DNA of 64,000 nucleotides from Cordylochernes scorpioides (GCA_030710605.1 CP092882.1:14141677-14205676), one strand, 5' to 3'; positions 1-10,235 are shown, numbered from the stretch's first letter. Translations and numbers: made by a program. Notes: a model not told the origin generated them from the sequence alone.

Positions 1-169
1 GAAGTGACATAGGTTGGGGAGAAGAGCTTCTTTGTACTTCTTCTCTTTTCTCCCCAACTTGTGTTTATTTTTCTTTAGTGATTAGGGAGATTATAATTGT
101 CTTAATTCTAATGTTTTTATTTGTAGAATATAAAGAGAGTGTTGTTCTGGGGATGGAATTTTGAGTTCT

Positions 170-515
170 CTTCTTCTTTATTATCTCCACTCAATCATAT
201 TAGGGTATCAAGCTTTGACAACCATCATGACTGGGTGAAGTAGAATGTGTCTGCCTTTGTCTTTAAGACTGGGAGCACTACTCAGTGGCAGGCCGACTTA
301 GTTCCGCAAGAAATGGCCGCCTCTGACATGAGGAACAGACGCCATGTGCAGCCACTCCTAACATGGAGTACAAACGCTGCTCATCCTGTATCCCAGGATT
401 AGGAGCCCTTACAGGATACTATCAGCCGGGCCATCTGAGCCCAGATTTTTTAGTGAGCTTGTTACTGCTCCCCTTCCTCCTTTTTCATTCGGGCTTGGGA
501 CCGGAGAAGGCGGTA
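170..515 (-). repeat. Non-LTR/SINE-type repeat J, copy 1
   Basis: About 330 bp shared with 986-1307, 7556-7880 and 63585-63893. On the minus strand it begins with a GGTCCCAAGCCCGG-like segment, often seen near LINE-derived SINE 3' parts, and ends in a (GAA)n-type tail. This copy is flanked by 67-bp direct repeats (96-163 and 522-588). Confidence 0.6.
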
Positions 516-741
516 GAGATGATTGTCTTAATTCTAATGTTTTTATTTATAGAATATAGAGAGAGTGTTGTTCTGGGGATGGAATTTGGAGTTCATTGAT
601 GCCATTTCCAATGTAATGCTTAATGTACTTGTGACTGACACAGTTGATGATGACATCCAGAGTCCCGGCAACAGAGGATTTGATGGACTCGTAGCTGGAA
701 GCTTTATTTATTTAATAATAGAGAGAGTGTGTTGGTGGCAG

Positions 742-902
742 CTCATCAACCCCAGCATCGTGTCCACGGCAGACATGGACAAGCTGCAGAGCCTCCTAAG
801 GCAGATAGTCCGGGAGTGGGCGGAGGAAGGCCTGCAGGAGAGGGAGACTTGCTACAGCCCCATCATCAAAGAGATCATGGAGAGATTTCCTGCTGATAAA
901 GT
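742..902 (+). CDS. CARNMT1: CARNMT1 exon a ([14 protein letters not shown] segment)
   Basis: The acceptor is read as ggcag before CTC ATC AAC. The donor is GT|gtgggtag at 902/903, chosen because it leaves two bases that complete a codon with the G opening the next exon and keeps the spacing of [13 protein letters not shown] equal to the human protein. A second AG at 754-755 could be the true acceptor. The same frame stays open back to about 565 without recognisable protein. Confidence 0.82.
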
Positions 903-3900
903 GTGGGTAGCTTCCTTCCTTCTCTTTCTATTTGTGTCTGTGTGTACTTCTATCTTAAAAACTGTATCTTCTTCTTTTTATCATGACAGAGTGAAGTAGT
1001 ATGTATCTGCCTCTTTGTCATCTTCTTTCTTTCTTTCTTTCTTTCTTATATCCCTCTTTGTCATTAAGACTGAGAGCACTACTTATTAGCAGGCCAACTT
1101 AGCTTCAATATGAAATGGCCGCCTTTAACTGAGGAGCAGACGCCATGTGCAGCTGCTCCTAACATGAAGTACAAACACTGCTCATCCTATATCAGGAGCA
1201 CATAAATGGTTCATCAGCCTGGCCAGCTAAGCCCAGGTTTTTTAGTAAGTTTGTTACTGCTCCCCCTCCTCCTTTTTCTTCCAGGCTTGGCACCGGCAAA
1301 GGCACAGTTAACAGTATAACAGTACTTAAATAAATACACTAGAACTCTCTCTAAAGGAGGACAGCACTTAGTTACAAAGCCTTCAAGTGTCCTTTAGAGA
1401 GAACTTTTATCTTATACCAGAGAACAGTTAATTGGTGTTCTTCTTTTCTTATCTACACCTAATTGGTAAAAATGGTAATTTTGGCAATATGAAAACTGTC
1501 TCTTGTAGAGAGGTATGTTCTAGTGAGAGGAACCTATCATGGGAGGTTCTATTCTATATCTGAGGAGTAATTTTTAGACATGACAATATGTAGTTTACAA
1601 GAAAAGCATAAAATGATGTGTGTATGCAACTCTTTTTTTTTATTAATGATAAAAAAGAGTTGCAGCCTTTAAAGTTTTTCTTGTAATTTGCTGGATTAGC
1701 AATCCTATGATAATGAACATGTAGTTGATTGGCCTTCCATCTGATCTGTTCTGTCACTCAACTGGGCTATATGAACTCGGGGGATTTGTCAAGGTTGTTA
1801 CTGTTCTCTCTCTCTCTATACCAATGTTGCATTCGTGGTTGGCTTTTCTTGATTTATCATGAAAATAGGTTGGCCAAATATCAGGGAACAAGCCTTAATC
1901 ATGGTTTAGTTTATTTCTACTCCACTAAAAGGTGCTATGCCATCTAAAATACTCATGTAAGAGGTCAGGATATGCCTTTTTGTATCACCTCGCGAGTTTC
2001 CCATTGAAAGAATGACATGGTAAAGAGCTCGAGGCTCGAAAGCTGGTCCCCATAATAATCTCTCTCTGCTCCTTGTTACAATGGGACTGTGGTGGCAGGA
2101 ACCCCAGGGAAGTGAAGATCCTCCAGCCCGGAGCAGGACTGGGGAGACTGGCATTTGAGATTGCCCAGCGGGGCTACAGCTGCCAGGGCAATGAATTCAG
2201 TCTCTTCATGCTCTTCACCTCCAACTACATCCTCAACAAGTGGGTAGCCTCGTTGGATTCCTTGGTTTTTGACAATGAATATATCTTTTTTTATTTGAAC
2301 GGCTTTCAACCAAAATAAATCCCTCTTCTACAGGCTCATATCAAGAGAAACATCTTTCCTAACTAGGACAGTTTACATATGTATATGAGTGGGTATTTAC
2401 AACCTAAATTTGAAAGATAGCATTTTAAGAATGGGATAGCTGTTTACATTTTTGGTATTTTACTCTAATTGAGGATTGAGAAGAATGGGTTTATTTATAT
2501 ATAGATTTAGGGGAACTAGAGAAAGCTTGAATTCCTCAACTACAAGGTAATAAGACCAAATCCAACTAAATAAATAGTGTGTGATGTTTCTGGTAACAGT
2601 ACAGCGTATTTATTTATTTGGATTATTATTATTATTTTTTGCCTATCCCTAGTACACGTGGTACAGGCCATGATAATCATGGTGGGTAGAAGTAGGCGAC
2701 TGCTTGTACTGTAAGTGTACCACATGTCTACATATGTGAAAAGCAGTTCGACTTTGCACTTACAAATGTGCCAGAACCCTGTTTGGTTACTTGCACTAGC
2801 TGGTGGGGTTGAACTTTTGCAAGAATTGGGGATCATTGGAGCATTTTTATTTTTTTAATTGGAAAAAAGTGCCCAATGTGGGAATCGAACCGGGTCATAA
2901 CGGTCGAAAACTAATGGTTTAGACCAGGGGTGGCGAACGTGCGGCCTTAAGGCCGCATGTGGCCTTTTCTTAAATTCAAAACTATAATTTTTGTTTCGCA
3001 GTTTTCAATTACTTTCATTATTTTATTGAAAATATCTAATACGAATGTCATATATTATATAATATATATAATATTTATATATATATATATATATATATAA
3101 ATATGCGGCCTTCTCAATAATGGTAAAATGAAAATTGGCCTTCTAATATAAAAAGGTTCGCCACCCCTGGTTTAGACCATCCTTCCACCCACCCCTATTT
3201 GAATTATAGGTCTTATTACTTTGTAGTTCTAATCTATAATCCAAATTGTGCTTTTTTTCTCTCTTCTCTCTCTCTCCTCTGCTAGAATTTAAAATTAAAA
3301 AATATACTCACAAGGTAATAAGACCAAATCCAAATAAATAAATAGTGTGTGATGTTTCAGTAACAGCGTTGTTACTGTTATCTTCTTATCTGTTATCTTG
3401 TTTACACACTTGAGATAACAGGAACTATTTAAAAACATGCTGTGGTAAAATTTCTCATTCAGTACTTTTGTCTGAAGATGGTAACAACGCTGTTACTGAA
3501 ACGTCACACACTATTTATTTATTTGGATTTGGTCTTATTACCTTGTGTTTATAATCTATAATCCAAATTGTGCCTTATCAATTAAAAATATACTCTTATT
3601 GTAAAAAAATAATTTATATAATTTTAATAGCTTTCTGACAATTTGACCTTAAATCATGAAAGAAAGAGTGGGTTATGTTGTGACGTAGACTCCAAGGTGT
3701 ACGGACCCGCATCCTCTACCCCTGGGTCCATCACCACAACAACAACCGCAGGGCGGAGGACCAGGAGCTGCCTGTGTACTTCCCTGATGTGGATACCAAC
3801 ATCATGCCACCTGATGGGGACTTCTCCATGGTGGCCGGCAACTTCACTGAGGTCTGCCGGGAGGAGAGTGAGTTGCTGTTGTTTATTCCCTAAGTTTTTT

Positions 3901-6900
3901 TTATTATAGGAAATATACGGCACATCTTCTAAAGGACTCAGCCAAAGTGTTCTTTTAGGGAGATAGGTGTCCTACCTCTAACTAGAGAATACCTAATGGA
4001 TTGAAATGGTAATTTTTTTTGAAAACTGTATATCTGCTCAAGGAGGTTTTACTGTACGGTAGAACCTCCCTGTAAAGAAGACCTAATTGCAGAGCCAAAG
4101 TGTCTTTTAGGGAGAGGTGTCCTCTTACAGAAGAGTTGCTAAATTGTAAAAATGGTAATTTTGAAAATGAAAACGGTCCGCTAGCGGGATGTCCGCTAAA
4201 GGGAGGTTCTACTGTATTTGCAAAATAAATTGTCCCTAGTTAAACTTTTAAATGCCAATAAGTCCATATATATGTATGCAAAAGATGGAATACAAGTCTT
4301 TTATGGACAGTGTCTTGTTTTAATGCCTGTTTTAAAGAGCTTCATGGCACGGAAAATAGACAAGTAGATTCAATTATATATACATATACATAAAAGTAAA
4401 GAAAGCATATCCTGACCATGAGCACATGTGCTTTTAGATGGCAGAGCGCCATCTAGTGCAACAGAAATCAATTAAACATTGATTTAGCCTGTTCCCTGCT
4501 ATTTGGCCAACCTAATTTCTGAAAAATCAAGAAATTGGGATGGCCAAATATCAGGGAACAGGTTAAATCAATGTTTAGTTGATTTCTGTTGCACTAGATG
4601 GCGCTCTGCCATCTAAAAAGCACATGTGCTCATGGTCAGGATATGCTTTCTTTATTTTCAATATCAACACCTGACCCACTTATTATATTTTTTTTTTCTA
4701 TTATTTTTCCATATATAAAAGTAAAAATTTTTGTCAGATTTGCGGAGGATCAGTGAACCAGTTGTCTAAATCGTTGGTTTTTGACCACTACAACGTGGGC
4801 ACCTTTTCTAAAAAAAAAAAAATTCTCCAAAGGCCCCCCAATTCATGCAAAAGTCCAACCTCACCAGCAAATGCAAGTAACCAAACAGGGCTCTGACACA
4901 AGTGAGTGAAAAAGTTGAACTGATTATAATATGTGTAGACATGTGGTGCACTTAAGTGACCTAAGTTTTTTTCTTCCTTAAATTGCTCTGAGGCCTGTGT
5001 TGAGGGAGTCAGTTGTTCAGATTGGTGGGACTGCGTGGCCACGTGTTTCTTCCTGGACACAGCAGACAACGTGGTCCTCTACCTGGAGAACATCTACAGG
5101 ATCCTCAAGCCGGGGGGTATCTGGATCAATCTGGGACCCCTGCTGTACCACTTCGCTGACCTGCCCGGAGCAGACTCCATCGAACCCAGCTATGACTACA
5201 TCAGGGCCATCATGCTGGAGATGGGCTTCCTCATGTTGGTAAGTTGTTCTCTCCACCTTTCCTTGTTTTCATAGGGTAGCAGTATCATATAGGTAACCCC
5301 TGTCCCTTTACAAATACATTTCTTACCTGTGTGAAGTGCAGAGCTTGAGGAATATACAGTAGAACTACCTCTCTTTAACGGATAACATCTAGTTGTAGGG
5401 CCTTTAAGTGTCTTTTAGAGAGGTGTCCTCTGATATATATATATATATATATACTAGCGAACCCGGCCACGCGATGCTGTGGCTAAATTGTAATATGTTA
5501 AATTAACATTATACTAAACTATTCAGTACAGTAAAGCTAATATTCACTTATAAAGATAAAAATGTTTTAGCCGAGCTAAAGCCCTACGGGATTGAGAATG
5601 GAACGTTACGTTAAAATTTGAAAGTGATTTTTATATATATAGATAATATAGCCCTTCATTGTAATCATTGATTATAATCACTGCATTAATAAATGTCAGT
5701 GAACGCGTTTATATGTATTGTTTTTTTGTTTTCGAGATATTCTAATAGAACGTTCTCACATTTTCTGTAAAATATTTATATATGCACAAACACAGAATAT
5801 AATCACTATGTCTTAATTTCGCCATAATTATTGTTATAAATATTATTCTAAAATAATTCGCCAGAAATCGTCCTGATAGTATACTAAACAACTTCCCAAA
5901 GTTTCATGGCAAACATCTAAAATAAAATAATACTTTTAAATACTTTGCTACAATATTAAAAAGAGGGGGGCCTAGGTGTTTAAAATGTAAAATGTGCTCT
6001 AAATAGTATTACATAGAGCCTTCATAACAAACATATTTAAAATAAACCAATCAAAATATAATAATTCTGTAAAAACAGACCTTGCTACAATAATATAAAA
6101 GAAACGAAAATAAAAAAGACACCCACGCTGAGCCTCGAACCTAGGTTTGTTACAAATATTATTAAAAAATTGTTTATGTTAATTTTTATTTTAAAAAGCC
6201 TACATTTTAAATAAAATAATATTTTTAATAATTTGCTACAATAATATAAAAGAAATGAAAAAAAAAAACACCCACGCTGAGCCTCGAACCTAGGTTGCGG
6301 GGGTACGAAGCTGTGTACCTAACCTATAGGCTAAGCTTGACGTTACAAATAAGCTCATGCGAGGCTATTTCAGGCCATACGTCTGCCGCGAGGGGGCGCT
6401 GATTGCGAGTGAATCTACGTTTTATCGTAAATAAAAATGCAGCGAAAGGTTATTTCTAAAGAGTAATTAGCCAGAAACCATCCCGGTAGTATACTAAACA
6501 TCTTCCCAAAGTTTCATCACGATTGGTTGAGCGATGTAGAAGATTATCACTGACGAACGGACAGACGGACGGACCAACGAACCGACGGACGGACGGACCA
6601 ACGGACCAACAAACATCCATTTTTATATATATAGATATGTTATAAATAAAATGAGATTTCAGTTGATTTTGATTATCTTGAAGAATGTGCTATGGTAATG
6701 CAGTCGTGGTTAAAATATTGAAAGTATAATAAAAATAGTAAAGATTAGAAATTGCTTTAATTAAGCTTATGGAATAAAGAAAACATATTTTGAGAAAGGT
6801 ATGCCTGACTTGAGGTGTAAGAATCTAAAAAAATGAAAAACTTATTTACATAATGTACAAAAGGTTTGAGCCGGCCAGCGGGAAAAAATAACAATGAGTT

Positions 6901-8685
6901 TTTATAGGGTAAGCGTGACCTCTGGCGGTCGATTTAACAGAGTATTTGAATCCATGAAATATAATTTTAAATAAAATAATATTTTAATATAACATATATA
7001 TAAAATATGTATATAAAAATAATTAAATTATTAATTTTTATACAGACCCACTCACTTATCTAATTGCACATATAGAACTATAAATACAGTAGAACCTCCA
7101 TGAGAGGACACTCCTGTTAAAGGACACCTTTAATCTCTGAAATGATCATTTTTACTAATTAGTAAGTCTCCAGTAAGAAGACATCTAAAGGGTACTTTGG
7201 CTCTGAAACTAAGTGTCCTTCAGAGAGAGTGTTTTACAGTACTTAAATGGACAAATTTTCTTGGAACAATGCTCTTCCACAGATGAAACTTATGTGTGCT
7301 CTCTGAGGAAGACTATCGCGGCCAACCAAATCAATATGAATATTACATATGAAAAGAAAATTAAGCATCAGCCTCACAGGTATCTGCAGGATTGACATAG
7401 GACAGAGAAAGTTGAGGAACATCAACCAGGTTTCCAGAGATGTACAGAACTGTCTATGTAGTTTCCTCCAGTATACCTACAGTAGAACTACCTCCCTGTA
7501 AAGGACAACACCTAATTGCAGAGTCAAATTGTCCTTTAGGGAGAGGTGTTCTCTTCTTCTTCCTTATCTCCACTCAATCATATTAGGGTCTGGATGAAGT
7601 AGAATGCGTCTGCCTTTGTCATTAAGACTGGGAGCATTACTCAGTGGCAGGCCGACTTAGCTCCAAAAGTAATGGCCGCCTCTGACATGAGGAACAGACG
7701 CCATGTGCAGCTGCCCCTAACATGGAGTACAAACACTGCTCATCCTGTATCCCTGGATTAGGAGCCCTTACAGGGTACTATCAGCCGGGCCAGCTGAACC
7801 CAGGTTTTTTAGCGAGCTTGTTACTGCACCCCCTCCTCCTTTTTCATCTGAGCTTGGGACAGGCAAAGGCGGAGTTGAGGTGCCCTCTTACCGGAGAGCT
7901 ACTAACTAGTAAAAATGGTAATTTTACAAATGAAAACTGTCCTTTATAGAGAGGTGTCCTCTAGCGTGAGTGTCCTCTCATAGAGGTTCTACCGTATCAC
8001 CTTTTAAATACAACACTTACTATCTTTCAGCACACTTACCATTACTTTCAACTAGTGTCCAAATTCCAATATAACCAACTCAACACCTCCTTTAATTCTC
8101 AACAGGAAACACTTTTCCTTTGGGGAGGGAAGAGGTTTGCCAATATACAGTTAAACCTGTCTATAGCGCCCCCTCTTGGGACTCACCAAAATAGGGTACT
8201 ATAGAGAGGGGGTCCTATAGATAGGTCACTTTTAATGATAAGGCACAATTTGGATTATAGATTATAAACACAAGGTAATAAGACCAAATAAATAAATAGT
8301 GTGTGACGTTTCAGTAATTTTGTCTGAATATGGTAACAACGCTGTTACCGAAACGTCACACACTATTTATTTATTTGGTCTTATTACCTTGTGTTTAGGA
8401 CACTTTTAATGTAAATCGCATCGTACTATGTATTTAAAATCGGGCGCTATAGAGAGGGAAGCGTTATTTAGAGGGGGTGCTATAGACAGGTTTAACTTGT
8501 ATGTAAATAGAAAGGAGGATGAGTATGATAGATTGTGACACTTCAGATATGTTGATGGGTTGCAGAAGGAAGACCTGAATGTGAGCTCAACGTACACCCA
8601 CACCCCCAACGCCATGTTGGAATACCGCTACAAGAGTGTCTTCTTCGTGTGCCAGAAACCAGCGCTGCCACATCCCGCTAGCTAG
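742..8685 (+). CDS. CARNMT1: Carnosine N-methyltransferase (N2227-like family), 3' five exons; 5' end missing
   Basis: SAM-dependent methyltransferase that makes anserine from carnosine in vertebrates. Five exons join in frame: 742-902, 2099-2239, 3689-3867, 5021-5238, 8566-8685. The joined protein follows the vertebrate order: [17 protein letters not shown], then the SAM-binding motif [15 protein letters not shown] and the family signature [12 protein letters not shown], then [33 protein letters not shown] and [17 protein letters not shown], ending near FFVCQKP. Junction phases agree with GT..AG introns, and segment lengths between anchor motifs equal those I recall for the human protein. 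The N-terminal part was not found and probably lies left of the window; an open frame continues upstream of 742 but without recognisable homology. Introns carry SINEs, MITEs and a Helitron. A poly(A) signal follows about 135 bp after the stop. Family assignment is strong; the first exon's acceptor is less certain. Confidence 0.92.
986..1307 (-). repeat. Repeat J, copy 2 (diverged), with (TTTC)n tract
   Basis: Same order of blocks as copy 1, with more substitutions; a TTTC microsatellite at 1022-1047 lies in the tail region. Confidence 0.55.
1335..1552. repeat. MITE family A (old copy)
   Basis: Diverged copy of a roughly 190-bp palindromic element whose ends read ACAGTAGAACCTCC. The internal GTAAAAATGGTAATTTTG block is recognisable. 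Confidence 0.55.
1840..1975 (+). repeat. Ribozyme-element family D, 3' part only
   Basis: Contains the D-family modules TTGGCCAAATATCAGGGAAC, TAGTT-ATTTCT, GCCATCT and GGTCAGGATATGCC. The hammerhead itself is truncated to a piece near 1830 (ttcgtggttggc). Confidence 0.5.
2099..2239 (+). CDS. CARNMT1: CARNMT1 exon b (SAM-binding motif)
   Basis: Preceded by ggtggcag and followed by gtgggtag. Encodes [20 protein letters not shown] and then [19 protein letters not shown]. The GxGxG-type glycine loop of the Rossmann methyltransferase fold is intact. Confidence 0.93.
2620..3190 (-). repeat. tRNA-derived SINE K, interrupted by a hAT MITE
   Basis: Read on the minus strand: a tRNA-like head with A-box-like TGGTCTAAACC and B box GGTTCGATTCC, a unique body, and an (AAT)n tail at 2620-2637. 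It is split at 2925-3169 by a hAT-type MITE. Other copies: 4770-4980, 9565-9708, 55590-55885. Confidence 0.75.
2925..3169. mobile_element. hAT-type MITE, 245 bp
   Basis: Terminal inverted repeats CAGGGGTGGCGAAC / GTTCGCCACCCCTG, flanked by a perfect 8-bp target duplication GTTTAGAC (2917-2924 and 3170-3177), both diagnostic of hAT. The core is AT-rich with a GGCCGCATGTGGCC palindrome and no ORF. It lies inside SINE K, so it is younger than that SINE. Confidence 0.9.
3300..3560. repeat. Fold-back family C with hammerhead-like arms
   Basis: Inverted arms read ACAAGGTAATAAGACCAAAT .. AAATAAATAGTGTGTGA. The right arm carries a plus-strand hammerhead-like core (3463-3515); the left arm carries a degraded antisense one. 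Other copies: 8240-8398, 8978-9300, 10886-10995. Confidence 0.75.
3463..3515 (+). ncRNA. Hammerhead-like ribozyme motif (family C)
   Basis: CTGAAGA (3472-3478), stem II GGTAAC/GTTACt with loop AACGCT, GAAA, self-complementary ACGT, cleavage triplet GTC at 3503-3505. One unpaired T sits between the core and stem II, and stem I (TGT/ACA) is short, so activity is uncertain. Confidence 0.5.
3689..3867 (+). CDS. CARNMT1: CARNMT1 exon c (carnosine-binding region)
   Basis: Start chosen at the gacgtag acceptor because it is phase-compatible with exon b and makes the ILNK..RILYPW spacing equal to human CARNMT1. Encodes [23 protein letters not shown] and [11 protein letters not shown]. The donor is gtgagt at 3868. 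The His/Asn-rich stretch and the DVD motif belong to the substrate pocket in this family. Confidence 0.9.
4052..4217. repeat. MITE family A
   Basis: GTAGAACCTCCCTGTAAAG .. GGAGGTTCTACTGTA; nearly palindromic arms with GTAAAAATGGTAATTTTG in between. No ORF. Confidence 0.75.
4395..4655. repeat. Family D palindrome without its ribozyme
   Basis: Two inverted D-family arms (each with GGCCAAATATCAGGGAAC-like, AGATGGC..GCCATCT and CATATCCTGACCA modules) meet near 4525. The hammerhead segment that should lie between the arms is absent. Confidence 0.7.
4770..4980 (-). repeat. SINE K, diverged copy
   Basis: Shares the head-to-body order of the 2620-3190 copy (GGTTTTTGACC.., AGTAACCAAACAGGG, AGACATGTGGTG). 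It ends a few tens of bases before CARNMT1 exon d. Confidence 0.6.
5021..5238 (+). CDS. CARNMT1: CARNMT1 exon d (catalytic core)
   Basis: Begins after ttgttcag and ends at a consensus gtaagt donor. The single base left by exon c plus AT gives Asn before [16 protein letters not shown], as in the family. Also encodes [20 protein letters not shown], the most conserved block of N2227-like enzymes. Confidence 0.95.
5352..5433. repeat. MITE family A, cut by a Helitron
   Basis: The left half of family A runs to GAGAGGTGTCCTCT and stops at the AT-dinucleotide tract where the Helitron begins. Confidence 0.6.
5454..6635 (-). mobile_element. Non-autonomous Helitron, 1.18 kb
   Basis: On the minus strand it starts TCTATATATATAAAAATGG after a host A and ends GCGTGGCCGGGTTCGCTAG before a host T. 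A GC-rich hairpin (GCCACGCG..GTGGC) lies just inside the end. 5'-TC, 3'-CTAG, A/T insertion and no target duplication are the Helitron hallmarks. There is no Rep/helicase ORF. It contains an internal repeat (6120-6150 and 6265-6300) with a tRNA-like B box and a short GGACGGAC-rich tract near 6555. Confidence 0.8.
6265..6345 (-). other. tRNA-like pol III segment inside the Helitron
   Basis: On the minus strand an A-box-like TAGCCTATAGGTTAGG is followed about 30 bases on by GGTTCGAGGCTC (B box). The acceptor arms do not pair convincingly, so this is a tRNA-derived relic rather than a tRNA gene. Confidence 0.4.
7086..7240. repeat. MITE family A
   Basis: ACAGTAGAACCTCCATGAGA at the left and a degraded right end at AGAGTGTTTTACAGTA. 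Confidence 0.65.
7482..7999. repeat. MITE family A split by repeat J
   Basis: Left part at 7482-7555 and right part at 7880-7999 are contiguous in the family A consensus. The intervening sequence is repeat J copy 3 (7556-7880). Confidence 0.75.
7556..7880 (-). repeat. Repeat J, copy 3, inserted in MITE A
   Basis: Same element as 170-515. Insertion inside a family A copy shows that J was active after A at this site. Confidence 0.7.
8154..8493. repeat. MITE family B with a family C insertion
   Basis: Ends read ACAGTTAAACCTGTCTATAG and CTATAGACAGGTTTAAC. The body resumes after 8398, and 8240-8398 is a compact family C element. Confidence 0.75.
8240..8398. repeat. Family C fold-back, internally deleted
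   Basis: Short inverted arms. The ribozyme core reads CTGAATA instead of CTGAAGA (8333 region), so the invariant G is lost. It is nested in MITE B. Confidence 0.65.
8566..8685 (+). CDS. CARNMT1: CARNMT1 terminal exon with stop
   Basis: Follows gggttgcag and encodes [25 protein letters not shown], ending TAG at 8683-8685. Spacing from the GF motif of exon d to STYT equals that of human CARNMT1. The C-terminus carries about six residues beyond the human KPQ end. Confidence 0.92.
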   Translation, partial: KEDLNVSSTYTHTPNAMLEYRYKSVFFVCQKPALPHPAS

Positions 8686-8819
8686 ATCACACATCTACAA
8701 TATACAACATTGTGTAAATCAGCTGGAGTTAACAAACTTTGTGCAGGAATGGAAAAACTTGAAAGTTTGTTTTACCAATTCATCCTACCTTTTTATTGTA
8801 GTAATTGCTATTTTAAAAA

Positions 8820-8825
8820 AATAAA
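8820..8825 (+). terminator. AATAAA poly(A) signal of CARNMT1
   Basis: Canonical AATAAA 135 bp past the CARNMT1 stop codon in AT-rich 3' UTR; no competing signal lies closer to the stop. Confidence 0.7.
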
Positions 8826-9043
8826 TATTGTAAATATATATATATGGATCTCTAATATGGTATTTTTTTCCCCTCTCTGTATAGAAAGTTTTCTGCTAGA
8901 AATAAATATTAATGCGCGCTAGGTTGATGTTAAGTAAACTTAAGACAACTTCATTGGAAGAACTCTCTTGGAAGTTGATAAGGCACAATTTGGATTATAG
9001 ATTATAAACACAAATAATAAGAGCAAATCCAAATAAATAAATA

Positions 9044-9090
9044 GTGTGTGATGTTTCGGTAACAGCATTGTTACCATCTTCAGACAAAAG
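9044..9090 (-). ncRNA. Hammerhead-like motif, left arm (family C)
   Basis: Minus strand: CTGAAGA, GGTAAC..GTTACC, GAAA, then ACATC in place of ACGTC. The core is intact; stem III symmetry is lost by one change. Confidence 0.45.
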
Positions 9091-9210
9091 TACTGAATGA
9101 GAAATTTTACCACACCATGGTTTAAATAGTTACTGTCTATCTGCTATCTTGTTTACACACTTGATTACAGCAACTATTTAAAACATGCTGTGGAAAAATT
9201 TCTCATTCAG

Positions 9211-9262
9211 TACTTTTGTCTGAAGATGGTAACAACGCTGTTACCGAAACGTCACACACTAT
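9211..9262 (+). ncRNA. Hammerhead-like motif, right arm (family C)
   Basis: CTGAAGA (9221-9227), stem II GGTAAC-AACGCT-GTTACC, GAAA at 9247, ACGTC with predicted cleavage at 9254/9255. Stem I is short (TGT/ACA, then AGT/ACT). Confidence 0.55.
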
Positions 9263-9564
9263 TTATTTATTTGGATTTGGTCTTATTACCTTGTGTTTCT
9301 CTAGGATGTTCTTATATTGATCCCATTATCTCTAGCCCCCCCTTTCCCCCAAGAAACAGGAGTTAATATGCATTCTCTCCCTGTGGGAGTATCTTATATA
9401 AATACATCTTTAGGTGGTTCAACTTGAATTTTCACAGAATGTTCATGTCTTTCAGAAAGGAAGATCAGGAATGTTATCTGTGTATAAACAAAACTCCCTA
9501 AAAGTTGTCTCATGATCTTGACTGTCAATCTCTTACAGAAGGGAAAAGGAAAATTCTCTTAGAA

Positions 9565-9708
9565 AATCCTTTTTTTTTTGCTTATCCCTAGTACACATGG
9601 TACAGGCCATGATAATCAAGGAGGGTAGTTAGCGACTGCTTTTACTGTAAGCGCACCACATGTCTACACATGTGAAAAGCAGTTCGACTTTGCACTTACA
9701 AATGATTA
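9565..9708 (-). repeat. SINE K, 5'-truncated
   Basis: Only the 3' two-thirds of SINE K, ending in a T-rich tract on the plus strand; typical of target-primed retroposition. Confidence 0.65.
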
Positions 9709-10039
9709 CAAAAGAGATTAGAAACAAAGTAACACAAGACCAAATAGATGAACTGGTGTTGTTTCTTAACCCCTTGTGTAAAGCTTACATGAATTCCATG
9801 AGTTCATGCTCCACGTGCTGAGATGAACTGTACACATATTGTCAGTAACTGTGTTGTTACTGGAATGTGTCATGTACAGTTTATTTATTTTAATCTTATG
9901 GTGTGTTGTTTTACCTCAATTCTCCAATCTAGTATTCCTTTAAGATTGGTTGTAGGAAGTTAGTATTGAAGATCATTTGTTGGGTTTGGAAGTTTTTTTA
10001 GAAAAATATATAGCTACATCAACCAATATTTTTATTTAG

Positions 10040-10083
10040 TTCCCAACATTTCAGTAACTTGCTGTCATTCTCTTCAGGGGAAT
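10040..10083 (-). ncRNA. Hammerhead-like motif (family G, minus)
   Basis: Minus strand CTGAAGA, weak stem II, GAAA, GTT triplet. Stem I GGGAA/TTCCC is perfect, although its bases differ from those of the plus-strand partner. Confidence 0.45.
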
Positions 10084-10093
10084 GTTCATTATG

Positions 10094-10136
10094 ATCATTC
10101 TACTGAGGAGAGTGACAGACTGAAATGTCAGGAATT
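10094..10136 (+). ncRNA. Hammerhead-like motif (family G, plus)
   Basis: CTGAGGA (10103-10109), stem II AGT/ACT, GAAA, GTC ending at 10129. Bases after cleavage (AGGAAT) pair with ATTCTA before the core in five of six positions. Confidence 0.5.
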
Positions 10137-10235
10137 AAATAGAAAAAAATGTTTGATATGTAGACATATATGTAGGAATATGGTTTCTTTTCTAATCTCC
10201 TGTTTGGGTTTACAAGTTTAATTCTATATATATAC

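Larger units (their letters stand above)
8978..9300. repeat. Family C fold-back with two outward hammerheads
   Basis: The fullest C copy: arms of about 140 bp, each with a hammerhead-like core, minus strand in the left arm (9044-9090) and plus strand in the right (9211-9262). A loop of about 70 bp separates them. Confidence 0.75.
10003..10165. repeat. Fold-back family G with two hammerhead-like cores
   Basis: Inverted arms TAGCTACATCAACCAATATT / AAAAAATGTTTGATATGTAG. A minus-strand core lies at 10040-10083 and a plus-strand core at 10094-10136. A fragment of the same arm recurs near 32125. Confidence 0.6.

Noticed and set aside
565-741. Upstream extension of the CARNMT1 reading frame
   Set aside because: Open but without similarity to the N-terminal part of the family, and it overlaps the duplicated flank of repeat J.
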